From the NCBI RefSeq assembly GCF_902806985.1, contig NZ_CADCXY010000002.1, positions 62,001-126,000 of the forward strand: a stretch of 64,000 nt of DNA. The letters run 5' to 3'. Numbering within the stretch: position 1 is the first letter of the stretch; each line of letters starts with the position of its first letter. The position numbers were made by a program, and so were the translations under genes. This stretch comes from Pseudidiomarina piscicola (GTDB taxonomy: Bacteria; Pseudomonadota; Gammaproteobacteria; Enterobacterales; Alteromonadaceae). The notes under the pieces are model-generated. The model was not told where the DNA came from. It ran no database searches and saw only the letters and a list, made by a program, of their open reading frames with translations. Positions 34,706 through 45,134 of this stretch are shown one piece after another.

Positions 34706-35620
34706 TCAGCACTTATCCGCAGCGAATTCCAGCGCACCACGAACGGCAGCGACTTGCGCGTCGACACATTCAACGGGGTTGGTATTCGGACTATCCGGAT
34801 ACACTTCGGTGGTGGTTACGAATTTGGCGTCGGTCATTCCCATGCATAAACCTAATGGCTTGGCATCGTACTCAATCACCCCTTCTTGGATCATTGGCGC
34901 GCCGATAAGGCAGCCGTCTTCATCGGCTGGAGCAATATGCGTAACCGGCTTTACGGTTTCTATAATCGCCCGTTGAAACTCAGCTTGCTGACGCGAGCTG
35001 TCCGCAACTAAATAAAATCCATCTGGAATGTTCCAGTTATCATTTGTGGTACCTTCGCGCGCCGCTAATGCAGGCCGAAACTCGGAGTTGTCGGTATCGG
35101 TGGTTTCATGTAAGTCGACATGGACGCTTGGCGCTATCTTATGCTGCTTCAAGTACTTCATGATAAGCGCGGTTTCTTGCGCTGGGCTATTGCTAACAAA
35201 AGAACGGTTCGGATCAATGGCGTCGGGGTTCCAACGATTGATCGTTTCATAACCCCAGGGGCTCAGACATGGCGCGACGATAATGTTGAACCGCGCAAGA
35301 TGATTGACCGCTTCAGTTTCAAGAAAGTACAATGCGCCATGGACACCACTGGTTTCATAGCCATGCACACCACCCGTTACTAATACCGTTGGCCGGTCGA
35401 CGTGCCAATTACGACTACGCACCACAAACAGCGGAAAGCTACGCTCGTCATAGTTCAGCTCACCATAGGTTTCAACGTCGAATTGCTCTCGTAAATGATC
35501 GATGCGACGCACTACATCATCTACATAGTCTCGTTGTTTGCTTTGTTGCGCACGCCATTGCAGTTTCTCGGCGTCGCCCCATGGCTTGCCCGGCGTACCT
35601 ATTGAATAGTGCTGTGTCAT
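34706..35620 (-). CDS. M14-family metallocarboxypeptidase-like protein
   Basis: The ATG at 35618-35620 has a good AAGGAG site; the frame stays open upstream without support. The 304-residue protein has the zinc ligands of M14 peptidases in GGVHGYETSG (His86, Glu89) and SVHVDLHETTD (His167 or His171), and a possible catalytic glutamate in TTTEVYPD. There is no signal peptide, so it is cytoplasmic. It may trim peptides or cleave an acylated amino acid; the substrate cannot be told from sequence. Confidence 0.85.
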   Translation of the reverse strand: MTQHYSIGTPGKPWGDAEKLQWRAQQSKQRDYVDDVVRRIDHLREQFDVETYGELNYDERSFPLFVVRSRNWHVDRPTVLVTGGVHGYETSGVHGALYFLETEAVNHLARFNIIVAPCLSPWGYETINRWNPDAIDPNRSFVSNSPAQETALIMKYLKQHKIAPSVHVDLHETTDTDNSEFRPALAAREGTTNDNWNIPDGFYLVADSSRQQAEFQRAIIETVKPVTHIAPADEDGCLIGAPMIQEGVIEYDAKPLGLCMGMTDAKFVTTTEVYPDSPNTNPVECVDAQVAAVRGALEFAADKC

Positions 35621-35673
35621 CGTCGACCACTCCTTCAGCATAAACTTAAAGTCAGTAACTTCGTACGTACACC

Positions 35674-36093
35674 TTACATTGCCGTAAGGTGCAACACACA
35701 TTGAATCAGAATCGCAATATTAGCCACGGCTCCAATCGCAAAGAACCAGCTCCGCGGGCTCGGGTTCTTCTCGGTGGCGATGGCATAATAAAGTACCATA
35801 TGTAGAATTCGTGCTACGGCAAAAATCATCACCCAATAGCCGAACCAATCGGAATTTAGACCCATGAACAACGCCACAAACACCGTTGCCAAAAACATTG
35901 GCACATTTTCTAAGGTATTCATAAAAGTTCGATGGGTGCGAAACACCAACGACTCGTGACTAATGTTCTCTGGAACTTTACCTGGCACCGCTTGCGGTTG
36001 TTTCGCCTTGACGCCAGCGGCGACCGCCCATTGTAAAATCCACGTGGCCAAAATAATCACAACACCAGTATAAACCAACATCTGTTCTTGCAT
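35674..36093 (-). CDS. MAPEG-family membrane protein
   Basis: The 139-residue protein has four hydrophobic segments (near residues 6-26, 60-78, 82-102 and 117-136) and the RTHRTFMNTLENVPMF segment typical of bacterial MAPEG proteins, relatives of microsomal glutathione transferase. Its function is unproven. It lies 53 bases upstream of the M14 gene on the same strand. Confidence 0.85.
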   Translation of the reverse strand: MQEQMLVYTGVVIILATWILQWAVAAGVKAKQPQAVPGKVPENISHESLVFRTHRTFMNTLENVPMFLATVFVALFMGLNSDWFGYWVMIFAVARILHMVLYYAIATEKNPSPRSWFFAIGAVANIAILIQCVLHLTAM

Positions 36094-36116
36094 GTGTTAC
36101 CCCTTTTGCTGATTTC

Positions 36117-36359
36117 TTATTCGGGTTTAAAAATACCAATCACGTTGTCATCATGTACGGCTTTTGTCGCCGCTGATGTGGCAGCTTCAGCCTCTGACTG
36201 CTTATCTTTTTCGGTAAAGCTATGCTGGCACGCCACACACTGCACCTGTTCTTCGAGCTCACCGCTATCTTTCTCGGTCACCAGCAACATCAAGGTGTCG
36301 GTTGCCTGACAAGCCGGGCATTCTGCGCCAGCAATAAAACGTTTACGTGTTCGTGCCAT
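36117..36359 (-). CDS. yheV: YheV-family zinc-ribbon protein
   Basis: Starting at the ATG at 36357-36359 (MARTRKRFIAGAECP) gives 80 residues. Two CxxC pairs (CPAC and CVAC) suggest a small zinc ribbon. As in E. coli, it is divergent from yheS, but kefB and kefG, which sit between them there, are absent. The function is unknown. Confidence 0.9.
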   Translation of the reverse strand: MARTRKRFIAGAECPACQATDTLMLLVTEKDSGELEEQVQCVACQHSFTEKDKQSEAEAATSAATKAVHDDNVIGIFKPE

Positions 36360-36428
36360 ATTCACCTCGTTTTGCTTCAGGTATAATTGTCGCAGATTCA
36401 CTCACCAACACCAAGCACAAGGTTAGTC

Positions 36429-38321
36429 ATGATATCAATCCGTGGCATGGCGCTCATGCGCGGCGGCAACGTCCTTCTCGAAAACACCGATTTAGCCATT
36501 TTCCCTGGCCATCACGTCGGTATCGTTGGCCGCAATGGCTCTGGTAAATCGTCGTTATTCGCATTACTGCGCGGTGAGCTCCAGGTTGAGCAAGGCGAGT
36601 GTGATGTTCCACCGCACTGGCGCATCGCCAGCGTTCGGCAAGAAACTCCCGCCCTTGACCGCTCGGCTATCGACTATGTGCTTGACGGAGATACGGAGCT
36701 ACGCCAGCTTGAAGATCAATTGACCGGCGCCGAACAGGCCGATGATGGTCATGGGATCGGCCGCTTGCACGACCAGCTTGCCGCGATTGGCGCTTATGAA
36801 GCTCCGGCTCGCGCCGCTGCCTTACTTGCCGGCTTAGGTTTTGCCGCAAGCCAGTTCGAGCAGCCGGTAAAAGCCTTCTCAGGTGGTTGGCGAATGCGCT
36901 TGAACCTTGCCCAAGCACTTATTTCACGGGCCGACCTGCTATTACTCGACGAACCGACCAACCACCTTGATGTCGATGCTATTTTTTGGCTTGAAGACTG
37001 GTTGCAACGGTTTCCTGGCACCCTGTTACTGATTTCGCACGATCGCGACTTTATCGATGCCACTTGTCAGCAGATCATTCACATTGAGCAACAACAAGCG
37101 ACCGCCTATACCGGTAATTATAGCAGTTTTGAGCGCCAGCAGGCGGAACAGATTGCGCAGCAACAGGCGCAATTCGAAAAAGAGCAGGCACAACGTAAGC
37201 ACTTGCAAACCTATATCGACAGATTCCGCTACAAAGCCAGCAAAGCGAAACAGGCGCAAAGTCGTATCAAGGCGTTAGAGCGCTTGCAGGCCAGCGCACC
37301 TATAGTGGCCAACAGCCAGTTTCAGTTTCACTTTCGGGAGCCTGCGCAATTACCCAATCCGTTGTTAACACTAGAAAATGTTCAGGCAGGCTATGGCGAC
37401 AAAGTTATTTTAAGTTCGATTAAATTTGACCTTGTACCAGGTAGTCGGATCGGGCTGCTCGGCCGCAACGGTGCTGGCAAGTCAACCTTAGTTAAATTAC
37501 TGGCCGGCGAACTACCGCCCCAAAGTGGCACAATAGAACTCAACTCTGGTATCAAACTCGGCTACTTTGCCCAACATCAGCTCGAAACACTCGATTTAAA
37601 AGCCAGTGCCCTACAGCACATACAACGACTTGACCCGCATGCCAGTGAGCAACAGCTACGTGATTATTTAGGTGGCTTTGGCTTTAATGGTGATCAGGCC
37701 ACACGGTTAGTCGCACCGATGTCGGGCGGCGAAAAGGCACGGCTGGTACTGGCCATTATTGTTTACCAAAAACCTAACCTGTTGTTACTCGATGAACCGA
37801 CAAACCACCTCGACAGCGTGATGCGTGAGGCGCTGGTTTATGCCTTGCAAGACTTCAGCGGAGCCATGGTGATTGTTTCCCATGATAGACACTTACTTCG
37901 TACCACCGTCGACGACTTCTTCTTAGTGGCAGACGGCCAGGTACGTTTGTTTAATGACGATCTTGATGGTTATCATCGCTGGCTGCAGGAGCGTCAACAG
38001 CCAAATCAAGAGTCCCCTAGTCAATCGGGTAAAGCTGATCGCAAAGCCGAAAAGCGTGACGCCGCAGAACGCCGTAAACGTCTTAAACCTTTCAAAGACG
38101 CCGTGACCAAGTACGAACAAGAAGTGCAAAAGCACGAAGCCAAGCTCGCTGAGCTCAATCAGCTACTCGGCGACAGTGCTATTTACGATGAGGCAAACAA
38201 AGAGCGTCTGCAACAGCTTTTACAGCAGCAGGCGACCCATCAAAAAGCGCTGAATCAAGCTGAAGACGATTGGATGGCTGCTGAAGAAGCGCTGCAACAG
38301 GCGGAAGCCCAGGAGAGTTAA
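36429..38321 (+). CDS. yheS: ABC-F family ATPase YheS
   Basis: ABC-F proteins act on the ribosome and have no membrane domain. The start at 36429 (MISIRGMALMRGG) matches E. coli YheS better than the upstream in-frame ATG, giving 630 residues. Two ATPase cassettes are visible: GRNGSGKSS, SGGWRMRL and LLLDEPTNHLD, then GRNGAGKST, SGGEKARL and LLLDEPTNHLD. They are separated by a charged linker and followed by a C-terminal coiled coil (about residues 530-625). The E. coli neighbour yheT is missing. Confidence 0.96.
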   Translation: MISIRGMALMRGGNVLLENTDLAIFPGHHVGIVGRNGSGKSSLFALLRGELQVEQGECDVPPHWRIASVRQETPALDRSAIDYVLDGDTELRQLEDQLTGAEQADDGHGIGRLHDQLAAIGAYEAPARAAALLAGLGFAASQFEQPVKAFSGGWRMRLNLAQALISRADLLLLDEPTNHLDVDAIFWLEDWLQRFPGTLLLISHDRDFIDATCQQIIHIEQQQATAYTGNYSSFERQQAEQIAQQQAQFEKEQAQRKHLQTYIDRFRYKASKAKQAQSRIKALERLQASAPIVANSQFQFHFREPAQLPNPLLTLENVQAGYGDKVILSSIKFDLVPGSRIGLLGRNGAGKSTLVKLLAGELPPQSGTIELNSGIKLGYFAQHQLETLDLKASALQHIQRLDPHASEQQLRDYLGGFGFNGDQATRLVAPMSGGEKARLVLAIIVYQKPNLLLLDEPTNHLDSVMREALVYALQDFSGAMVIVSHDRHLLRTTVDDFFLVADGQVRLFNDDLDGYHRWLQERQQPNQESPSQSGKADRKAEKRDAAERRKRLKPFKDAVTKYEQEVQKHEAKLAELNQLLGDSAIYDEANKERLQQLLQQQATHQKALNQAEDDWMAAEEALQQAEAQES

Positions 38322-38327
38322 ATTCAA

Positions 38328-38549
38328 ATGGAAATTCCATGGCAACAACTCGACGCCGAACTACTTGATAGCATAATTGAGTCGTTTGTACTGCGCGAAG
38401 GTACAGACTACGGCACCGAAGAGAAATCACTGGCCGAGAAAGTCGACGACGTGCGCGCTCAAATTGAAAGTGGCGACGCCATTTTAGTTTGGTCAGAGCT
38501 GCACGAAACCGTCAATATTATGCCTCGGGGTGAGTTTGGTGACGAATGA
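38328..38549 (+). CDS. yheU: YheU family protein (UPF0270)
   Basis: The 73-residue protein matches the small YheU family ([20 protein letters not shown] start and REGTDYG motif). It follows yheS by six bases. Its last 32 bases overlap the end of the convergent cysQ gene. The function is unknown. Confidence 0.93.
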   Translation: MEIPWQQLDAELLDSIIESFVLREGTDYGTEEKSLAEKVDDVRAQIESGDAILVWSELHETVNIMPRGEFGDE

Positions 38550-39366
38550 ATATCTCTTGCCACGGCACCGCACTATCGCCGAGGATAAGAAAGTTCGGGT
38601 TACCTAACTCATCTTCCTCGTTATAGGTGAGTGGCTTAAAGTGTTCGCTAACGATAGAACCTCCGGCCTCACCGACAATCACATCTGCCGCGGCAGTATC
38701 CCATTCACCGGTTGGCCCAACACGTAAAAAGCAATCGGCTTGGCCTTCGGCAATCAAACAGGCTTTCAATGAACAACTTCCAGCGGGCACGGTACTTAGC
38801 TGACGTTCAGGGCTCATGCGTTGCAGTACGCGTTCGCGGGGCTGGCGGCGGCTGATGGCTAAGGTCACAGGACCTGTTGTCGGCTGTTCGAGCTTGCGCA
38901 CTGCTAATCGTTGTTCACCATTTATGTCGCGGCGATAAGCGCCTGCACCTCTTTGTGCGACATATAACTTATCGCCAGCTGGCCAGTAAATAACGCCTAG
39001 CGTTGGCTGATGCTGCTCGACTAAAGCAATCACCACGGTAAAGTCGCCGCTGCGGGCGACGAATTCTTGGGTGCCATCAATGGGGTCAATCAACCAGTAG
39101 CGGGGCCACTTTTGTCGTTCTTCTAAAGCTAAGTGTGCGCCTTCTTCCGACAGCACCGGTATGTCGGGTGTCAACTCTTCTAAGCGCTGCAGAATAAAGC
39201 GGTGGGCAGCCAGATCCGCACTAGTTACAGGCGACTGGTCGGCTTTTTCATAGGTTGCATAAGCTTGCTCTTCATACAATTCCATGATCAAATCGCCGGC
39301 TTGCTGGGCAATGCAAGCGGCGCCCTCAAGCCATTCATGCAGTTGCTTAGTTGGGGTCACGTTCAA
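38518..39366 (-). CDS. cysQ: 3'(2'),5'-bisphosphate nucleotidase CysQ
   Basis: CysQ hydrolyses PAP, a by-product of sulfate assimilation. The 282-residue protein has the inositol-monophosphatase-fold metal motifs: [14 protein letters not shown] and [17 protein letters not shown]. It starts 20 bases inside the end of nudE, so the two are translationally linked. It is about 35 residues longer than the E. coli enzyme, with small extensions at both ends. Confidence 0.95.
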   Translation of the reverse strand: MNVTPTKQLHEWLEGAACIAQQAGDLIMELYEEQAYATYEKADQSPVTSADLAAHRFILQRLEELTPDIPVLSEEGAHLALEERQKWPRYWLIDPIDGTQEFVARSGDFTVVIALVEQHQPTLGVIYWPAGDKLYVAQRGAGAYRRDINGEQRLAVRKLEQPTTGPVTLAISRRQPRERVLQRMSPERQLSTVPAGSCSLKACLIAEGQADCFLRVGPTGEWDTAAADVIVGEAGGSIVSEHFKPLTYNEEDELGNPNFLILGDSAVPWQEIFIRHQTHPEA

Positions 39367-39904
39367 GCTCTCTTAAGGTCATCAATAAAGCGGCAATACT
39401 ACGCGCTTCAGTAAAATCTTCTTGTGCCAACAGGTTTTCAGCGTCGCTTAGTTGCCAGTGCACGGGTTCCAAAGGCTCTGGTTCATCGCCTTCAAGGTGC
39501 TCCTGGTAAAGGTTTCGTGCAATGAAAATGTGCATTGTCGCAGAGAAAAACTGTGGCGCCATGGTCAGGCTTTTTAACGGGATTAGCTGTTCAGCACCAT
39601 AACCGATCTCTTCTTTGAGCTCGCGGTTGGCCGCTTGTTCGGGAGTTTCGCCTGGATCAATCAAGCCTTTTGGAAAGCCAAGTTGGTAATCATGCAAGCC
39701 CGCTGCATACTCGCGTACCAGCACCATGGTTGTCGCATCAACAAAAGGCACAACCATCACCGCCCCGCGACCACTACTTTGCATGCGCTCGAACTGGCGC
39801 TCTACGCCATTGCTAAAACGAAGATCAACAGCTTCAATGCGTAACAAGCGACTACGCGCTACAATTTTACGTTGAAGTATTTCAGGGATAGGTCGTTGCG
39901 CCAT
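39347..39904 (-). CDS. nudE: ADP-compound hydrolase NudE
   Basis: NudE cleaves ADP-ribose, NADH and Ap3A. The 185-residue protein carries a complete Nudix box: GLIDPGETPEQAANR followed by ELKEEIGYG. It is divergent from sthA across 126 bases and overlaps cysQ downstream. Pairing with cysQ joins two nucleotide clean-up enzymes, which I infer may be a functional link. Confidence 0.95.
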   Translation of the reverse strand: MAQRPIPEILQRKIVARSRLLRIEAVDLRFSNGVERQFERMQSSGRGAVMVVPFVDATTMVLVREYAAGLHDYQLGFPKGLIDPGETPEQAANRELKEEIGYGAEQLIPLKSLTMAPQFFSATMHIFIARNLYQEHLEGDEPEPLEPVHWQLSDAENLLAQEDFTEARSIAALLMTLRELERDPN

Positions 39905-40030
39905 ATGCTCGTCACCGCTTGGAATCTGTCAAACTGATATCCAGAATAAGCCTAGGTTACTGGCTTCCGAACTGCTGTTTCGGTTACTATAGCGACTTGT
40001 AACAAGCGGTACAACACAGAGGAGCTTTTC

Positions 40031-41437
40031 ATGAGCGAAACCACAATGCAATTCGACGCAGTCGTCATTGGTAGCGGACCCGGCGGTGAAGGTGCCGCAA
40101 TGCAACTGGTGAAAAACGGTCGCAAAGTTGCGTTAATTGAAAAGCATAAATCGATAGGCGGTGGCTGCACCCATTGGGGCACTATTCCGTCGAAGGCGCT
40201 TAGGCACTCCGTCAGCCGCTTGATTGAATTTAACAGTAACCCGTTATTTTCCGGTGAAAACATTCAACGAGGGCTGTCGTTTGCAGATATCTTGCGTCAC
40301 GCTCAAGGCGTGATTCAACAACAAGTGCAAATGCGCAGCGGCTTTTATCAGCGTAACGATGTCACCGTATTGCATGGCACCGCAACCTTTGAAAACGCCA
40401 CCACCATTAAGCTTACCCAGGCAGATGGTACCGTTGAGACAATTGCCACCAAGCAAGTTGTAGTGGCGACAGGCTCACGGCCCTATCATCCGCCAGACGT
40501 TGATTTCAATCACCAACGCATCTACGACTCAGACACCGTGTTATCACTGAATCACGAGCCGCGAAGCATTATTATTTACGGCGCCGGTGTGGTTGGTAGT
40601 GAATACGCCAGCATCTTTCGTGGCCTCGGGGTGAAAGTAGATTTAATCAATACCCGTGATCGTTTGCTCTCGTTCCTTGATGCGGAAATGTCCGATGCAC
40701 TAAGTTACCACCTGCGCAATAACGGTGTCGTGATTCGACATAACGAAGAGTACGAACGCATTGAAGGCAATGACAATGGGGTCACGCTGTACACCAAGTC
40801 AGGCAAGCGCTTAGACGCCGATTGCTTACTGTACGCCAACGGTCGCTCCGGCAACATTGAAGACTTAAATGTGCAAGCACTTGGTTTAACACCGAACTCT
40901 CGTGGCCAACTTGAGGTTTCTAAGCAATATCAAACGTCGGTACCGAACATTTATGCCGTGGGTGACATCATTGGCTACCCATCGCTGGCCTCGGCCGCCT
41001 ATGATCAGGGCCGTATTTGCGCAACCGCGATGCTGTTTGGTGACTGCGAGCAACGCTTGATCAGTGATATTCCAACGGGTATTTACACCATTCCAGAAAT
41101 TAGCTCTGTTGGTAAAACCGAAGAAGAATTGACCCAGCAGAAAGTGCCCTATGAAGTTGGCCGTGCACAGTTTAAGCACCTTGCCCGGGCGCAGATTTCG
41201 AACATGGCGGTGGGCAGTCTGAAATTGCTCTTTCATCGCGAAACCAAAGAAGTGCTAGGCGTACACTGCTTTGGTGAACGTGCGGCAGAAATCATTCACA
41301 TCGGCCAAGCCATTATGGAACAAAAGAACGGTGGCAATACCATCGAGTACTTTGTCAATACCACGTTCAACTACCCGACCATGGCTGAAGCTTATCGTGT
41401 GGCCGCCCTCAATGGGTTAAATAGAATTCGCAGTTAA
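40031..41437 (+). CDS. sthA: Soluble pyridine nucleotide transhydrogenase
   Basis: SthA moves reducing equivalents between NADPH and NAD+. The 468-residue flavoprotein has the FAD motif [12 protein letters not shown], and a second dinucleotide motif [12 protein letters not shown]. The disulfide site of related reductases is replaced by [16 protein letters not shown], as is characteristic of SthA. An AGAGGAG site precedes the ATG. It stops one base before the envZ stop region on the other strand. Confidence 0.98.
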   Translation: MSETTMQFDAVVIGSGPGGEGAAMQLVKNGRKVALIEKHKSIGGGCTHWGTIPSKALRHSVSRLIEFNSNPLFSGENIQRGLSFADILRHAQGVIQQQVQMRSGFYQRNDVTVLHGTATFENATTIKLTQADGTVETIATKQVVVATGSRPYHPPDVDFNHQRIYDSDTVLSLNHEPRSIIIYGAGVVGSEYASIFRGLGVKVDLINTRDRLLSFLDAEMSDALSYHLRNNGVVIRHNEEYERIEGNDNGVTLYTKSGKRLDADCLLYANGRSGNIEDLNVQALGLTPNSRGQLEVSKQYQTSVPNIYAVGDIIGYPSLASAAYDQGRICATAMLFGDCEQRLISDIPTGIYTIPEISSVGKTEEELTQQKVPYEVGRAQFKHLARAQISNMAVGSLKLLFHRETKEVLGVHCFGERAAEIIHIGQAIMEQKNGGNTIEYFVNTTFNYPTMAEAYRVAALNGLNRIRS

Positions 41438-41438
41438 A

Positions 41439-42767
41439 CTAGTCACTGCTAACACTTGGCAGTTCAATGCGAACTGCCAAGCCGCCTAAGCGCTGACTAC
41501 GCCCAAACGAAATACGCCCGCCATGGCGCTCAACAATACGTTTCACGATCGCTAAACCTAGCCCTGAGCCTTTTGACGCCCGTGCTTTATCGCCTTGAGT
41601 AAAGGGCTGTAGCACATGTTCAATTTGACTTGCTGGAATGCCCTCACCGTCATCGCAGATACTAATCCAAACCCGCTTGCGCGCGGCCGCATAGCCGGTT
41701 TCTACAAGAATGCGTTGGCCACCATAGCGTTCTGCGTTTTCTAGCAAGTTCAGCAGTACCCGCTTAATCGAAATGGCACGCACAGGAATACTTGGGATCT
41801 CGCCGTAATGCACCTCAATTTCACTGCTCCAAGTTTCGGGGACATGGCCAATCACATCTTCAACTAAATAGTTTAGGTTTTCACAGTCACTGTCGGCGGC
41901 GCTATCAACACGTACATAATCGATGAATTGGTCGATGATCGCGTTCATATCGTCAATATCACTGATAATGCCTTCGGCCAGATAATCTTCACTGGCGGGC
42001 ATCATCTCGGTCGCTAAGCGAATGCGTGTTAGCGGCGTACGTAAGTCGTGCGAGACGCCCGCCATCAATAGTGCGCGATCTTGCTCAAGCTGTCGCACTC
42101 CTTCGGCCATTTGATTAAACGCCTTAGTTACTGCAATCACCTCGGTAGAGCCACGTTCGCGCAAGCGCTCAGGGTAGTCGCCGCGACCAACTTGAAGCGC
42201 GGCTGCTTGCAACGATTTCAGCGGTTTATTCTGCCAACTAGTAAACAGCATTCCACCTAAAACGCTTAGCCCACCGATGAGCAGAAGGTAAAAGAGTAAG
42301 GGTGAAAAACGTGCTTCATCGAAGTTATCAAGCTTGATCCGCATCCAATATCCGGCCAGCGACTCGGTACGGATCCAGACATAGTAATTGGCGTCTTGCG
42401 AGATACGCACTTCGGTCGTGGCTGCCAGTTGCTGGCTCATCTGTTCAGATAAAAAACTGTAGGTAGTTGCTTGCTCTAGACCGTTTTCAATGGCCTCGTC
42501 GGAGGTAAAGCCATCCATACCCACAGCCTGGGTATAGCGTTCTGCGAGTGCGCGCTTTTCCACGTTCGACATTTCATGACTGGCAAGCCATTGGTCTAAA
42601 ACAATGACCCCCTGTACTTGTTTCGCCACCACAGAGCTAATTTGTTGCATGGTTGGCTTGACGACATAGAGGCCAACCATCACATAAGAGACAACTTGAT
42701 TAATTAACAGTAGCAGCGCGATCAAAGCGACCGTACGCGCAAATGCGGAACGCGGAAGAATGCGCAT
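41439..42767 (-). CDS. envZ: Sensor histidine kinase EnvZ
   Basis: EnvZ is the inner-membrane osmosensor kinase of OmpR. At 442 residues it has two membrane helices (about 12-33 and 158-178) around a periplasmic domain, a HAMP region, an H-box [14 protein letters not shown] (His near 240) and ATP-binding motifs ([25 protein letters not shown]). Its start shares one base with the ompR stop (TGATG), indicating coupled translation. Confidence 0.96.
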   Translation of the reverse strand: MRILPRSAFARTVALIALLLLINQVVSYVMVGLYVVKPTMQQISSVVAKQVQGVIVLDQWLASHEMSNVEKRALAERYTQAVGMDGFTSDEAIENGLEQATTYSFLSEQMSQQLAATTEVRISQDANYYVWIRTESLAGYWMRIKLDNFDEARFSPLLFYLLLIGGLSVLGGMLFTSWQNKPLKSLQAAALQVGRGDYPERLRERGSTEVIAVTKAFNQMAEGVRQLEQDRALLMAGVSHDLRTPLTRIRLATEMMPASEDYLAEGIISDIDDMNAIIDQFIDYVRVDSAADSDCENLNYLVEDVIGHVPETWSSEIEVHYGEIPSIPVRAISIKRVLLNLLENAERYGGQRILVETGYAAARKRVWISICDDGEGIPASQIEHVLQPFTQGDKARASKGSGLGLAIVKRIVERHGGRISFGRSQRLGGLAVRIELPSVSSD

Positions 42768-43495
42768 CAGCTGCCTTTTTTACTACCATCCGGAACGAAT
42801 ACATAGCCCAAGCCCCAGACGGTTTGAATATAGCGCGGGTTCGCAGGGTCTTCTTCTAACATGCGCCGCAGGCGTGATACTTGCACATCGATACTGCGCT
42901 CTAACGCACTATAATCGCGACCACGGGCCTGGTTCATGAGCTTATCGCGCGACATTGGCTGGCGTGGATGAGTCACTAATGCTTTAAGTACCGCGAACTC
43001 ACCGCTGGTTAGCGGCATAGGCTCGTCGCCGCGGAACATTTCTCGAGTGCCAAGATTAAGTTTAAATTCTCCGAAGTTGATCTCTTGATCATCGTCTGAG
43101 GGGGCTCCAGGAATCGACTTTCCACGGCGCCGCAACACTGCACGAATGCGCGCCAGCAACTCGCGTGGGTTAAAAGGTTTGGCAAGATAGTCATCCGCCC
43201 CAAGTTCGAGCCCAATGATGCGGTCAACCTCGTCGCCTTTGGCGGTTAGCATCACAATAGGGATATCGTTATTGCCCTGGCGCAAACGTTTGCAAATCGA
43301 TAGGCCGTCTTCACCGGGTAGCATTAAATCAAGCACCATAAGGTGGAAGTTTTCGCGCTCAAGTAAACGGTCCATCTGTTCACCTTGCGCTGCTGAACGA
43401 ATGTAAAACCCTTGCTCTGTCAAGTAACGTTCTAACAGACTCCGCAACCGTGCATCGTCATCTACGACTAATATTTTAAAGGTTTCCTGGCTCAT
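42767..43495 (-). CDS. ompR: Response regulator OmpR
   Basis: OmpR is the DNA-binding partner of EnvZ. From the ATG at 43493-43495 ([14 protein letters not shown]) it has 242 residues, near the E. coli length, with AGGAG just upstream. The receiver domain has the acidic pair DDD, the phosphorylation aspartate in [13 protein letters not shown] and lysine in YLAKPFN. The C-terminal winged helix ends [12 protein letters not shown]. The target genes are not in this window. Confidence 0.97.
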   Translation of the reverse strand: MSQETFKILVVDDDARLRSLLERYLTEQGFYIRSAAQGEQMDRLLERENFHLMVLDLMLPGEDGLSICKRLRQGNNDIPIVMLTAKGDEVDRIIGLELGADDYLAKPFNPRELLARIRAVLRRRGKSIPGAPSDDDQEINFGEFKLNLGTREMFRGDEPMPLTSGEFAVLKALVTHPRQPMSRDKLMNQARGRDYSALERSIDVQVSRLRRMLEEDPANPRYIQTVWGLGYVFVPDGSKKGS

Positions 43496-43627
43496 ACTTG
43501 AGCTGCTCCTAGGGTTATCTAATGGTTGCAACTATAAAAGAAGCCCAACACTTTGCCAATCTAGCAAGGCGAACATCGATGGGCTTTTTGTATCAGAATG
43601 TTGCCCGTTAAGTACTGTCGACAACCA

Positions 43628-45109
43628 TCACCTCAGCTGGTGCTTAAGTACCTTGCCGTTGGCATTACGCGGGAGCTCATCGATCCACTGGTACAGTCGT
43701 GGTAGTTTGAAGTCGGCCAAACGCGCAGCTAAAAATTCTTTCAGCTGGGGTTCAAGAGTTTGCTGCGCTTCCTTAGCTACGATGACCGCCTTTACGGTTT
43801 CTCCCCATTCTGCATGCGGCACACCAATCACTGCAACTTCGACCACGGCCGGATGCGCCGACAAGGTGTCTTCGATTTCACGCGGGTAGATATTAACACC
43901 GCCGGCGATAATAATGTCTTTCTTGCGGTCCTTGATCCAATAAAAACCATCTTCGTCTTGGATTGCTACATCGCCGGTCTTTAACCATCCGTCGGCCGTC
44001 AATGTCGCTTGGGTTGCCGCGGGGTTATTCCAATAGCAGGCCATCATACCCTCGCCGAAGATTTCAACTTCGCCAGGCTCGCCTACTGCGGGCTGTCGCC
44101 CGTTATCTGTGCGTAAACGCACTTCTGTGTTAAATGCCGCGCGTTGACCGACCGAGCCAGCTTTTGTTGCATGCTCCGCGGGCAACAACAGAGTGCCCGA
44201 CGGCCCTGCCTCGGTAAGACCATAGACACAATAGAACTGGTTTGAATTAAAGGCCTTTTGAACTTGTTGCGTTTGCCCCGTAGACATTGCTGCGCCACCG
44301 TAAACCCAATGCGTCACCGTGGAGAGGTCGGTGCTCTCGATGGCCGCATGTTGTGCGGTTAACAGGTACGCAACGGGCGCGCCAAAGAAATGTGTTACCT
44401 GATGCTTGGGCACGAGCGTTAACAGTAAGTCTGGGGTGAAAGTCGGCGCAACAACATGTGCAGCCCCAACCAGTAGCCCGGCGAATAAAAATAGGTTAAG
44501 CGGTGCGGAGTGGGTAAATGGCATTAAATGCAGCAGTTTACTTTGCGGCGACATCGACATTTCCAACGCCATCATCATTGCCACCGCATGTAGCGCCGAC
44601 TGATTATACAAGACGCCTTTGGGTCGGCCTGTGGTGCCTGAGGTGTACAGCAAAATAGCTGGGCTCAGTCGGTCGGCAACCGGTGCTGGCGGCACCTCTG
44701 CGGCTTTTACCGTTGGCGGGTCAAGCCGGTCAAGCCACAGTCCTACAAGCCCCTGCGCAACAAGTGGTTCAATTGCTTTACTGGTGAGTGAACTGGTCAG
44801 CACCAACGTCGATTCCGAGTCGCCCAAAATAAACTTAAATTCGGGTGTGGTAAGCCGGACATTGATCGGTACCGCAATCGCATCTAAACGCTGTATTGCT
44901 AGCACGCCTACTACAAACTCAATGCTATTCGGTAGTACTAACGCCACCCGGTCGCCGTTGCGAACGTCATGTTCATGATAAAGCCAGGCGGCGAGCTGCT
45001 CTACCCGCTGGCCAAGTTGCTGCCACGAAAGCTGCTGTTGATCGTCGGTGAGTGCCAACTGCTGTGGGTATTTACGCCAATTGCGGGCGAGCATTTGATA
45101 GATAGTCAT
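43628..45109 (-). CDS. Acyl-CoA synthetase (class I adenylate-forming enzyme)
   Basis: The 493-residue protein has the AMP-binding motif YTSGTTGRPKGV, the TGD motif in GWLKTGDVA, the hinge region IKDRKKDIIIAGG and the catalytic lysine region RNANGKVLK. It activates a carboxylic acid, probably a fatty or aromatic one, to its CoA thioester; the exact substrate is not readable. It lies 25 bases after an AidB-like dehydrogenase gene, probably as an operon. Confidence 0.88.
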   Translation of the reverse strand: MTIYQMLARNWRKYPQQLALTDDQQQLSWQQLGQRVEQLAAWLYHEHDVRNGDRVALVLPNSIEFVVGVLAIQRLDAIAVPINVRLTTPEFKFILGDSESTLVLTSSLTSKAIEPLVAQGLVGLWLDRLDPPTVKAAEVPPAPVADRLSPAILLYTSGTTGRPKGVLYNQSALHAVAMMMALEMSMSPQSKLLHLMPFTHSAPLNLFLFAGLLVGAAHVVAPTFTPDLLLTLVPKHQVTHFFGAPVAYLLTAQHAAIESTDLSTVTHWVYGGAAMSTGQTQQVQKAFNSNQFYCVYGLTEAGPSGTLLLPAEHATKAGSVGQRAAFNTEVRLRTDNGRQPAVGEPGEVEIFGEGMMACYWNNPAATQATLTADGWLKTGDVAIQDEDGFYWIKDRKKDIIIAGGVNIYPREIEDTLSAHPAVVEVAVIGVPHAEWGETVKAVIVAKEAQQTLEPQLKEFLAARLADFKLPRLYQWIDELPRNANGKVLKHQLR

Positions 45110-45134
45110 TCGTTTCTCCCTTTCACAGCAGCAC

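Noticed and set aside
43540..43596. Terminator-like AGCCCA...TGGGCT after the acyl-CoA synthetase gene
   Set aside because: The stem is only six bases with a long imperfect middle, and the better T-run is on the plus strand, where no gene precedes it.
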